Assembly: GCA_028281325.1 (NCBI GenBank)
Contig: JANQKC010000035.1
Location: forward strand, 62,001 to 126,000
DNA from: Alphaproteobacteria bacterium
GTDB lineage: Bacteria; Pseudomonadota; Alphaproteobacteria; UBA8366
DNA length: 64,000 bases
Reading direction: 5' to 3'
A program made the position numbers and the translations under genes. This document shows, piece by piece, positions 24,126 through 31,485 of the stretch; the first letter of the stretch is position 1; the number at the start of each line of letters is the position of its first letter. Under the pieces are notes generated by a model, which saw only the letters and a list, made by a program, of their open reading frames with translations, made no database searches and had not been told where the DNA came from.

Positions 24126-25466
24126 CTATCCCGCCGGTAACGGGTTCGGATGTTCGGCCCGGTCGATGGGCAGCATTTGGTCGTCGAGGATGTCACGCAG
24201 GATGACGTCGCGCACTTCCTCGGGATCGAGCTTGTGCAACTCGATCATGTCCTGGGTGTCGGCGATGATGGCGTCCACGTCCTGCATCAGCTTGAGGCGC
24301 TTGAAGATGTCCTCGCGATGCAGCCCCATGCTCGCGCCGATCAACTCCATGAAGTTCACAACCTCGAACGACCACTGGTTTTCGTGCGACGACAGCTCCC
24401 GATGGTCGGAATGGTAAATGCCCGCCAGCGCGGTGACGCCCGCCTCCTCGGCCGCCGCAAGCTCTGTCGCGATCAACTGCTGCCGGAAATCCGGCACCGG
24501 GGCGAGCGAGGTCAGCATATAGCCGACCTGCGGCATCTCCAGGTCGACAAGCTCCAATTCCGGGATCGACGACAGCAGGTCCTTGACCGACGACGCCACG
24601 CCCTCCGCACCCGGATGCTCGTGCAGCGCCACTTTCTTCGGCACCGGCCGCGTCATCATCGGCCGTAACGCGTCGATCCGCCGCGCCAGATAGACCGCGA
24701 ACATCGTCATGTCGAAATCGGGATCGTTGCCGCTGTGGTTCGGTAAGGCGGTTTCGCCGAATTGAATCTGGCAGGTCGGGCACCAGGAAAGGACTTCCGA
24801 GGTCTTGGTCTGCGAGAACCGCTCGATGGTCTTATACGCCTGCCGCCCCGCATTGGCGTCGTCCCCCGGCCGCATCTGCAGGATGCCGCAGCAATTCGCC
24901 GGCCCGCCGTAGACTTCATAGCTGACGCCCAGCCGGTCGAGCACATCCAGGCACAGCAGGCCGATATGCGGCGTCCGCAGCATGTTGCAGCCGGTATAGA
25001 AGATCAGGTCGGGCGCCTCGTCACGCTCCGGATGCGAGGACGGGTTCAGCCGCGCCAGCAGTTCGGGCGGAAGCTGCAGCCGGGAGAGAATCCGCACCCC
25101 TTGGCTCATCTTCTTGAAGCCCTGCTTTCCGGCGTCGCGGCGCGTCTCGACCGCCTCGCGTTTCTTCATCGCGCGGCGCGCCAACGAGAGCATGAAACGG
25201 GGATTCACGCCGTCGTTGCAAACCTCGATGCAGTGGCCGCTGCTGGTGCAGGCGGTCGCCCAGGTCTCGGAGTCGGCGGGGCCGCTGCCCTCGCGCAGGA
25301 TGTCCAATACGCCGGACACGATCCGGCCGGGATCGGACGCGTCGACGCCGACAATCCCCGGCATGGGGCACACGTCGACGCATTTCCCGCATTGGGAGCA
25401 GGCATTCAGAATGGAGTCGGCTCTGGCGTCGAGCGACGAGAGAAAATCATTGGGTTCTGTGCTCAT
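24126..25466 (-). CDS. (Fe-S)-binding heterodisulfide-reductase-like protein
   Basis: 446 residues. The first ferredoxin-like motif is complete: CSQCGKCVDVC (Cys23, 26, 29, 33). The second reads CTSSGHCIEVC, so the second Cys of a CxxCxxCxxxC set is replaced by Ser76. Two CCG-type cysteine domains follow (YTGCNMLRTPH...NCCGI, and WCPTCQ). This is the plan of GlcF/HdrD-type subunits that pass electrons from a flavoprotein dehydrogenase. The window's flavin enzyme at 15845 is not adjacent, so the partner is unclear. Cytoplasmic, no membrane segment. The redoxin gene lies 78 bp upstream. Confidence 0.85.
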   Translation of the reverse strand: MSTEPNDFLSSLDARADSILNACSQCGKCVDVCPMPGIVGVDASDPGRIVSGVLDILREGSGPADSETWATACTSSGHCIEVCNDGVNPRFMLSLARRAMKKREAVETRRDAGKQGFKKMSQGVRILSRLQLPPELLARLNPSSHPERDEAPDLIFYTGCNMLRTPHIGLLCLDVLDRLGVSYEVYGGPANCCGILQMRPGDDANAGRQAYKTIERFSQTKTSEVLSWCPTCQIQFGETALPNHSGNDPDFDMTMFAVYLARRIDALRPMMTRPVPKKVALHEHPGAEGVASSVKDLLSSIPELELVDLEMPQVGYMLTSLAPVPDFRQQLIATELAAAEEAGVTALAGIYHSDHRELSSHENQWSFEVVNFMELIGASMGLHREDIFKRLKLMQDVDAIIADTQDMIELHKLDPEEVRDVILRDILDDQMLPIDRAEHPNPLPAG

Positions 25467-25544
25467 ACACGAACCTTAATGCCCCCGCCGCCCGATTGGC
25501 CAGAACCATTCCCGGACCACCCGTCCGAACCAATCCGCCAGGGA

Positions 25545-26018
25545 TCAGCTCTTCTTGGATTCCAGGAAGGTGATGTAGGTCACGGCCTCTTCGGCGTTGA
25601 TGCGGCCGACCGGCCCCGCCGCATACATCAGGTTGAGGACATTGCCGTCCCCATCCAGGATGAATTCGGAAGGCTGGATGATGCTGCGCCGGTCCTCCCA
25701 GAACGCGCCGAGCATGTCGGCCTGTTCCTTGGTGACGCCATGCGCCATCGGGTAGGAAAGATCGGCGGCGATTTCACCGGCCTTTTCCACGTCATCGACG
25801 CTGCCGGCGATGACGCTCACATCGAGGGCCTGAAGTGCCGTTAGCTGCTTTTCGAAGCCGGCCAACTGCCGGCGGCAGTAGGGTCACCAATGGCCGCGAT
25901 AGAACAGGATGATCGAGTAGTTGGAGCGGTGGTCGTCAGGGACCGTAACCGTATCCCCGCCGACCAGATTCAGGGTCATCGATGGGAATCGATCCCCTAT
26001 GTCGAGCTTGTTTGCCAT
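25545..26018 (-). CDS. Redoxin (AhpC/peroxiredoxin-like) with in-frame UGA at the active site, probable selenoprotein
   Basis: 157 codons read through one internal UGA. The chain begins MANKLDIGDRFPS and reaches FYRGHW, then UGA (25884-25886), then PYCRRQL. In this family the motif is RGHWCPYC, so the UGA replaces exactly the first, catalytic Cys (position 45), leaving Cys48 as the resolving residue: a UxxC redox site. Homology and reading frame continue without break on both sides, up to the C-terminal FLESKKS. A hairpin fitting the bacterial SECIS lies 11-27 nt after the UGA. Selenium at this site would raise peroxidase rate; the substrate is unknown. A simple nonsense mutation is the alternative. 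Confidence 0.8.
25857..25873 (-). promoter_or_regulatory. Candidate bacterial SECIS hairpin
   Basis: On the coding strand the 6-bp stem GCCGGC/GCCGGC closes the 5-nt loop AGUUG. The stem begins 11 nt after the UGA and the loop 17 nt after it, with G as second loop base followed by U. That fits the general bacterial SECIS rules (short stem, apical G near the loop start, 16-37 nt from UGA) and the 11-nt spacing of E. coli fdhF. It lies inside the coding sequence, as bacterial SECIS elements must. Confidence 0.6.
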
Positions 26019-26342
26019 CCGTCATGCTAGGCGGATTAAAGAATCCCGGTCAACGAAAGATTAAAACAGACCAACGCCGCCTCCACCGCGCATCCAAAAA
26101 GTGACGGCGATCCCGGAATTACAATCAAGACATGCAAAATTTCTGCAAAAAACAACAAACCGGCAAATTTATGTAAAGAAACGCAAAAACAGGAGTGAAT
26201 TCTTACTAAATATTAATGTTAAGGTTAATTATACTACTTTTTATCCTAATAAATCCGAAAATGTGATGAAAATCACTGAGGTATTTTAGATAAAATTTGT
26301 ACAACTACTTTGTTGTTAGGTCGTACAATTAGGATTAGTCGG
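26019..26342. promoter_or_regulatory. AT-rich 324-bp divergent intergenic region with CRP-like site
   Basis: This stretch is much more AT-rich than the rest of the window and separates the redoxin gene from the TadG-like gene. At 26262-26277 lies TGTGATGAAAATCACT, which is TGTGA-N6-TCACT, one base from the CRP consensus TGTGA-N6-TCACA; the window's own CRP/FNR regulators make it a reasonable operator for the rightward gene 66 bp away. No gene is seen in it; a short open frame at 26101-26289 has no RBS or homology. Confidence 0.5.
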
Positions 26343-27608
26343 ATGGATGCACTGACTTGGGTTTCCCGCTTCTTCGGCGCACTGAAACGCGATCAACGCG
26401 GCAGCACCGTCACCTTGATCGCCGCGGCAGCCGTGCCGCTGGTGGCGTTCGTCGGCCTGTCGGTCGATACGGCGCGCGGCTACCTACTCAAGCAACGGAT
26501 GGGCTTCGCACTCGACGGCGCGGTGCTGGCCGCAGCCACCCTCCCCAACGCCTCCGAAGACGAAGTCAAGGCGATGGGTAAGAAATTTTTCGACGCCAAT
26601 TTCCCATCCGGTTACATGGGCATCGGAACGGTTACACCGACATTCACGTTGAGTACCGACAAGACAACGGTGACCGGCGACGTCACGGCCGACATGCCGA
26701 CCGCGCTGATGAGCGTCGTCGGCCTGGACACGGTGGATATTGGATCGAACGCCGCAGCGCAACGGCAATCCAAGGGCTTGGAACTCGTGCTCGCGTTGGA
26801 CAATACCGGTTCAATGTCCAATGCAGATATCCGCGACTTGAAGGACGCATCGGAAGCCCTTCTAGACGTGCTCTACGGCGATCGCGAGACTGTCGATAAC
26901 CTCTGGGTCGGCTTGGTTCCATTCGACTTGCGGGTGAACTTGGCGAATTATCCAAGCATCATGGGATTTACCGCCACTAACCCGAACCACGTTTGCGCAA
27001 ATCAGCGAAGCGGTCACGAAACGGACGATGCCACGCCATCCACGAGCCCCTTCGACACCGAATACAATACAGAATACAGCCTTGAAGAAGAGTGGGGATG
27101 CCAAGCGGCACCTGCGCTTGCCCTGACGAAAGAGCGGTCCACGCTGGACGCTACCTTGGAAGAAATGGACGACCTAGGCGGCACCCGCATCGATATCGCC
27201 GCCGCCTGGGCCTTCCGCATGATCTCGCCGAAGTGGAAGGGACTTTGGGGCGACCCGGACACGCCCAAACCTTACGATGAACCGCTCATGGAAAAGGCTG
27301 TGATTATCATGACGGACGGCGAGAACGCTCCCCATCCGATTCGTAGTCCATCTCACTGGAAATACGATCCAAACGTTCCGTCGGCGGCCACGGCGAATGC
27401 CCGATTGACGGCAACCTGCACCGCGATGAAGGATAAGGAAATCATCGTTTATACAATTCAATTCAATAAGACGAGCACATCGCTGAGAAACCTACTCACG
27501 AACTGCGCTACGAGTCCCGATCATTACTATCACGCGGCCTCGGACGAATTGGACGACGTCTTTGTCGAAATTGCCAACAAGCTGAGCAATCTGCGCCTGC
27601 TCAACTAA
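26343..27608 (+). CDS. TadG-like protein with von Willebrand factor A domain
   Basis: 421 residues. A short basic N-terminus (RDQRGS) precedes one membrane helix (VTLIAAAAVPLVAFVGLSV) and the TadE/G-type segment DTARGYLLKQRMGFALDGAVLAAA. From about residue 145 a VWA domain begins with the metal-ion site DNTGSMS and has TDGEN later. TadG-like proteins are anchored in the inner membrane and work with Flp/Tad pili, or stand alone with unknown surface roles. No other tad or cpa gene is in the window. The VWA region has codon use closer to AT-richer genes. Start taken at MDALTWVSRF; a terminator follows. Confidence 0.85.
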   Translation: MDALTWVSRFFGALKRDQRGSTVTLIAAAAVPLVAFVGLSVDTARGYLLKQRMGFALDGAVLAAATLPNASEDEVKAMGKKFFDANFPSGYMGIGTVTPTFTLSTDKTTVTGDVTADMPTALMSVVGLDTVDIGSNAAAQRQSKGLELVLALDNTGSMSNADIRDLKDASEALLDVLYGDRETVDNLWVGLVPFDLRVNLANYPSIMGFTATNPNHVCANQRSGHETDDATPSTSPFDTEYNTEYSLEEEWGCQAAPALALTKERSTLDATLEEMDDLGGTRIDIAAAWAFRMISPKWKGLWGDPDTPKPYDEPLMEKAVIIMTDGENAPHPIRSPSHWKYDPNVPSAATANARLTATCTAMKDKEIIVYTIQFNKTSTSLRNLLTNCATSPDHYYHAASDELDDVFVEIANKLSNLRLLN

Positions 27609-27648
27609 CGACCACCATTTTACCGCCCTCGGGCTGATCACCCAACGG

Positions 27649-27678
27649 AACGCCCCTGCCTCAGCGTAGGGGCGTTTT
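27649..27678 (+). terminator. Rho-independent terminator after the TadG-like gene
   Basis: AACGCCCCT and AGGGGCGTT form a perfect 9-bp stem around a 10-nt loop, ending in TTTTCG. It is 40 bp after the stop codon. Confidence 0.88.
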
Positions 27679-27818
27679 CGCGTGTGCGATCCATGTACAT
27701 AAATCTTGTGAATGGTATTATATTATTTATCAATTTTATTAATGTACTATCTTCCCCTACGCTTGTCTCGAAGACGGGAACGCCGAACGGACGGCCCGAA
27801 TAATGCGAGGAGGCAGCG

Positions 27819-28532
27819 ATGCCAAGCACCGCCAACGACATTCTGAAACGCGAACTGAAGGTGCTGACCTTCGATCAATACGGCACCATCGTCGACATGC
27901 AGACCGGCCTGACCGAGGCCGTGACGCCGTTCCTGCGCGACAAGGGATGGGACGGCGCGCCGCACCGGTTCGTCACCTGGTGGCGGCGCACCCATTTCGA
28001 GAATTCGATGATCGATTCCCTATGCGACCGCGGTCACACGCCCTATCGGGAGATCGGCCATCGCGCGGTTTCCTACGTGATGGACCGGCTCGACATCTCC
28101 TACAGCCAGGACGAGGTGCGGTGGCTCGTTTCCCTGATAGAACAATTGCGCCCCTTCGACGACGTGGTGGAGGCGCTGGAGCGGCTCGGCGAGCGATACA
28201 CGCTGGTGATCCTGTCGAACGGCGACCGCGACATGCTGGAGAACGCGAAACCGTATCTCGGCTACGCTTTCGACCATACGATTTCCGTCGAGGAGGCCGG
28301 CTACTTCAAACCGCATATCGAGACCTATGCGACGACGGCGCGGCTGCTCGACGTCGACCGCTCGTCGATCATGCATGTCGCCAACCACGCCTTCGACTGT
28401 ATCGGCGCCAAGGCGTATGGCATGCGCACGGCCTTCGTCGACCGGCGCGGGCGGCCTTACGGCGAAACGCCGCACCAGCCCGACCTCGTGGTCCGCAACT
28501 TCGAGGAATTGGCCGACAGCCTGCTGGAATGA
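27819..28532 (+). CDS. HAD superfamily protein, haloacid dehalogenase type II-like
   Basis: 237 residues. LTFDQYGTIVD holds the nucleophile Asp19 and Thr23; LSNGDRDM is motif II, GYFKPHIETY motif III with the conserved Lys, and a conserved Asp ends HAFD. In 2-haloacid dehalogenase the last block is SSNAWD, with Ser and Asn that contact the substrate; here it is ANHAFD, so those two are not kept. It may therefore be a phosphatase-like or other HAD enzyme rather than a true dehalogenase. The LysR gene begins 22 bp downstream in the same direction. Confidence 0.82.
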   Translation: MPSTANDILKRELKVLTFDQYGTIVDMQTGLTEAVTPFLRDKGWDGAPHRFVTWWRRTHFENSMIDSLCDRGHTPYREIGHRAVSYVMDRLDISYSQDEVRWLVSLIEQLRPFDDVVEALERLGERYTLVILSNGDRDMLENAKPYLGYAFDHTISVEEAGYFKPHIETYATTARLLDVDRSSIMHVANHAFDCIGAKAYGMRTAFVDRRGRPYGETPHQPDLVVRNFEELADSLLE

Positions 28533-28554
28533 GCGCTGAACCGCCGGAGACGAC

Positions 28555-29502
28555 ATGAACCTGCGCCAGATCGACCTGAACCTCCTCGTCATCTTCGACG
28601 CGTTGATGCGGGAAAAAAGCGTGACCCGCGCGGCGCTGCATATCGGCGTGACGCAGCCCGCCGTCAGCAACGCGCTCAATCGGTTGCGGCATCTGTTCAA
28701 GGACGACTTGCTGGTGCGCACGCCGACCGGCATGGAGCCGACCCGGCGGGCCGAAGAGCTGGCGCCCGCCATCGATCAAATCCTGCGTGCGATCAACGGA
28801 TTGGTCGATAACCCTCATGCGTTCGATCCGCCTACGGCGGACCTGACATTTCATATCCGGTTATCGGACGTGCTCGCTTTCCTCCTGCTCCCGCGACTGG
28901 CGCATAGCATTGCCGCCGCGGCCCCGGCGGTGCATGTCGAAACCGTCCACCTTTCGCCGCATCGAACGGTCGACGCCTTGGAGTCCGGCGCGATCGATAT
29001 CGCCGTCAGCACGGGGCTGCATGGGTCGAGCGCCATCCGCGAGCAGCCGCTTTTCGACGACCGGCTGATTTGCCTCGCGCGCGCCGGACATCCGCGGATC
29101 GGCGCAGAACCCGATCTGGAGGGCTTTCTCGCCGCGCGGCATATTCGGGTCGCGCAGAGCCCGATAGACGACCGCTTCGTGGACAACTGGCTGACGGCGC
29201 ACGGGCTCCGACGTCAGGTCAGCCTGACCGTCCCGCATTGGCTCAGCGTGCCCCATGTCGTGCGGGAAACCGACTTGATCGCGGTGATGTCGGAACGCGC
29301 CGCGACGCGACTTGCCCAGGCGCCCGACGTCCAACTCGGCACGCTGCCAGTTCCCGATTGCGCCTTTACATGGTCGCTGTATTGGCACAAACAGCATCAA
29401 TCGAACCCGGCGCAGCGATGGCTGCGGGATCGTGTGACCGACGCCGCAGCCCCGCTCGCCGCGGCGACCACCGCATCCGGCGCAAAACACGCTAACGGAT
29501 AA
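28555..29502 (+). CDS. LysR family transcriptional regulator
   Basis: 315 residues. The N-terminal winged helix-turn-helix is typical: MNLRQIDLNLLVIFDALMREKSVTRAALHIG then TQPAVSNALNRLRHLFKDDLLVRT. The remainder (about 90-300) is the periplasmic-binding-like effector domain. Of the NodD/SyrM-like N-terminal type (DLNLL). It lies 22 bp after the HAD gene and likely shares its transcript, so it may regulate that gene or a distant catabolic locus. The effector is unknown. Confidence 0.92.
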   Translation: MNLRQIDLNLLVIFDALMREKSVTRAALHIGVTQPAVSNALNRLRHLFKDDLLVRTPTGMEPTRRAEELAPAIDQILRAINGLVDNPHAFDPPTADLTFHIRLSDVLAFLLLPRLAHSIAAAAPAVHVETVHLSPHRTVDALESGAIDIAVSTGLHGSSAIREQPLFDDRLICLARAGHPRIGAEPDLEGFLAARHIRVAQSPIDDRFVDNWLTAHGLRRQVSLTVPHWLSVPHVVRETDLIAVMSERAATRLAQAPDVQLGTLPVPDCAFTWSLYWHKQHQSNPAQRWLRDRVTDAAAPLAAATTASGAKHANG

Positions 29503-29524
29503 ACGACCGCGCCGGCACAAACGC

Positions 29525-30253
29525 TCAGGCGCAAAGACGAGCGTCCATGTCGCCATCGGCCAGCACCGCCAGGGCAGCGTCATCGCATACTTCGATTTCA
29601 TGCGGATCCGCAAAAGAGACGATCCCTTGCGCCTTGAACTGGCTGAATATCCGGCACACCGTCTCATGGGTGAGACCGAGATAGTCGGCGATATCGACCC
29701 GCGTCATCGGCAAGACGACGACATGGCTCTCGCCGCCTTGGCGCAGGGCTTGCTCGGTCAGTGCAACGAGGAAACTCGCGACCCGTTCCGATGCCGATTT
29801 GCGGCCCAGCAACAAAAGCTGGTTCTGAGCTGCGTTCAACTCGTCCCGGATCGACGCGAATACCGCGCGCCGGAGGGTCGAGCTTTCCTCCATGCAGGCC
29901 TCCAGATCGGCTCGCCGGAAGCGTTGAACCGTTACTTCGTTCAGCGCATCGGCCGTGTATGGATAGGCGGCGTTCGCACTCAGTCCGATGAAATCGCCGG
30001 CATGGCAAAAGCGGGAAACCTGACGACGGCCATCAGGCAACAACTTATAGAGGCAGACAGTGCCGCGAACGACACGATAGTGAAAGTCGGCCTGATCGCC
30101 TTCCCAAAACAATGATTCTTTCGGTGCATAGGTCGCCACTCCGCCGATGCTTTCGAAGGCGGCACAATCCCTACGGCGCATGCCATCATCCCCGTGCGGA
30201 ACGATGGTTACCGGACGTTTCGTCTCGATTGCTATTGGTGCTATTGGCCTCAT
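29525..30253 (-). CDS. fixK: Crp/Fnr family regulator, FixK type
   Basis: 242 residues. A cNMP-binding-like barrel (about 35-140, ESLFWEGDQADFHYRVVRGTVCLYKLLPDGRRQV) precedes a long helix and an HTH with VDIADYLGLTHETVCRIFSQFKAQGIV, whose ETVCR recognition helix is the FNR/FixK form that reads TTGAT half-sites. The N-terminus has no FNR-type cysteine cluster (only a single Cys in RRRDCAAF), so it is a FixK rather than an FNR oxygen sensor. It lies downstream of a receiver gene, fixJ and fixL on the same strand, the usual cascade that induces high-affinity oxidase genes in low oxygen. Confidence 0.88.
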   Translation of the reverse strand: MRPIAPIAIETKRPVTIVPHGDDGMRRRDCAAFESIGGVATYAPKESLFWEGDQADFHYRVVRGTVCLYKLLPDGRRQVSRFCHAGDFIGLSANAAYPYTADALNEVTVQRFRRADLEACMEESSTLRRAVFASIRDELNAAQNQLLLLGRKSASERVASFLVALTEQALRQGGESHVVVLPMTRVDIADYLGLTHETVCRIFSQFKAQGIVSFADPHEIEVCDDAALAVLADGDMDARLCA

Positions 30254-30345
30254 CGCGTACCCCCTAACCCTGAATGTTCATGGTCTTGCGATGACGCTAT
30301 AGTCAGCGACAGACGCCGCTGGAAAAATTCGGATTTATACGTACG

Positions 30346-30359
30346 GGATAACCCTTACA
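30346..30359 (-). promoter_or_regulatory. Candidate FixJ binding site upstream of fixK
   Basis: On the fixK strand the sequence GTAAGGGTTATCCC resembles the FixJ site of Sinorhizobium fixK as I recall it (GTAAGTAGTTTCCC), 10 of 14 bases. It lies about 93-106 bp before the fixK start, overlapping the end of the receiver gene. The match was read by eye, so it is tentative. Confidence 0.3.
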
Positions 30360-30729
30360 CCGGCATCAATCGAAAAATGATGCGAAGAAGTTCGACCGTA
30401 TCAAATGGCTTTTCGATCATGGCGGATGCGCCCGAACGCTTAAGAAGCTCGGCGGAATTGTCATCCCTGTAACCCGTCATAACAATGATCCCGGTGTGGC
30501 TCCAGGATCGGCGGAACCGAAGCAACAATTCCAAGCTATCCTCGACCGGCGGCTGCAGTTCCGCCAGCAGGCACGATTTCTCGGGCGGCCGAAAACGTTC
30601 CAACACCGTCGGCAATGAGGCGAACGTCCGAGCCGCGAATCCCTCGATTTCCAAAACCAGCCGAAGCGAGTCGCGCACGGCATCGTCATCGTCGACGATA
30701 CAAATCGTTGGAGCCACAATCTCTGACAT
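30355..30729 (-). CDS. Single-domain receiver protein lacking the phospho-acceptor Asp (pseudo-receiver)
   Basis: 124 residues, a lone CheY-like receiver with no output domain. The acidic pocket (DDDD at 13-16), the Thr of VMTGY and the Lys of MIEKPF are all kept. The acceptor Asp is not: FixJ-type CVLLDVRMP reads CLLAELQPP, so Glu57 stands where Asp should be. A Glu there cannot be phosphorylated and can mimic the phosphorylated state. It lies between fixK and fixJ on the same strand, the position of FixT-like FixL antagonists, some of which are receiver-like. It has two Cys (10, 53). Start at ATG 30729; a GTG 9 bp upstream is possible. Confidence 0.8.
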   Translation of the reverse strand: MSEIVAPTICIVDDDDAVRDSLRLVLEIEGFAARTFASLPTVLERFRPPEKSCLLAELQPPVEDSLELLLRFRRSWSHTGIIVMTGYRDDNSAELLKRSGASAMIEKPFDTVELLRIIFRLMPV

Positions 30730-30850
30730 TTCTTGCACTGCTTGTTGGTCGATCGAAGTCTCCTACTTTACTCATAAGCGCAATGACTGTCTGCAACCAT
30801 ACGGATTGTTACGTATTTTTGAACGACATTGGCGAGCGGCGGGTTCGAGT

Positions 30851-31474
30851 TCACGACCAATCCGGATCGATACCCGCGGCAAGCGACAACCGAACCAGAT
30901 GCGACAGGCTCCGCGCTTTCATCTTTTCCATGATCCGCGCCCGATGGATTTCCACGGTTCGCGGACTACAGCCTAGCTCATGGGCGATGACCTTGTTCGG
31001 GCGTCCAATAACCAGATGTTCCAGCACGTCCCGCTCGCGCGGCGTCAGCCGCTCAAAGCATCGCTTCGCGCTGGTGCTCATGGCATGCTGACGATCGGAC
31101 TGCTCGGCGCGCTTCAGGGCGGTATCGATGCTCTGAAGCAGGGTGTCCTCATGGAACGGCTTCTCCACAAAGTCCACCGCCCCCGCCTTCATCGCGCCCA
31201 CGGCCATCGCGATATCGCCATGCCCGGTGATGATGATGACCGGCAGATCGGGCCGCACCGCCCGCAGCCGTTCCTGCACTTCCAAGCCGTTCATCTTGGG
31301 CATCCGCACGTCGAGCAGGACACATCCCTTGAAATCGGCGTCGCATGCATCAAGGAAATCCGGCCCGCAGGCGAACGCTTCGGTCTCATATCCGACGGCA
31401 TCCAGCAGAATCCGCAACGAGTCACGCACCGCCTCGTCATCATCGACGATGTATATGGTGTAGATCTGCTCCAT
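30851..31474 (-). CDS. fixJ: Response regulator FixJ
   Basis: 207 residues. Receiver domain with DDDE at 11-14, phospho-acceptor Asp55 in CVLLDVRMPKMNGLEV, Thr in ITGHGDI and Lys in FVEKPF. A LuxR-type HTH occupies about 140-200 (RLTPRERDVLEHLVIGRPNKVIAHELGCSPRTVEIHRARIMEKM). FixJ phosphorylated by FixL activates fixK in low oxygen. It starts 11 bp after the fixL stop, so the pair is one operon. The upstream in-frame extension (to 31513) overlaps fixL and lacks homology. Confidence 0.95.
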   Translation of the reverse strand: MEQIYTIYIVDDDEAVRDSLRILLDAVGYETEAFACGPDFLDACDADFKGCVLLDVRMPKMNGLEVQERLRAVRPDLPVIIITGHGDIAMAVGAMKAGAVDFVEKPFHEDTLLQSIDTALKRAEQSDRQHAMSTSAKRCFERLTPRERDVLEHLVIGRPNKVIAHELGCSPRTVEIHRARIMEKMKARSLSHLVRLSLAAGIDPDWS

Positions 31475-31485
31475 CGCTCTCGTCG

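Noticed and set aside
26101-26289. 62-codon frame in the AT-rich region
   Set aside because: AT-rich low-complexity sequence with no RBS; it overlaps the CRP-like site and looks like promoter DNA.
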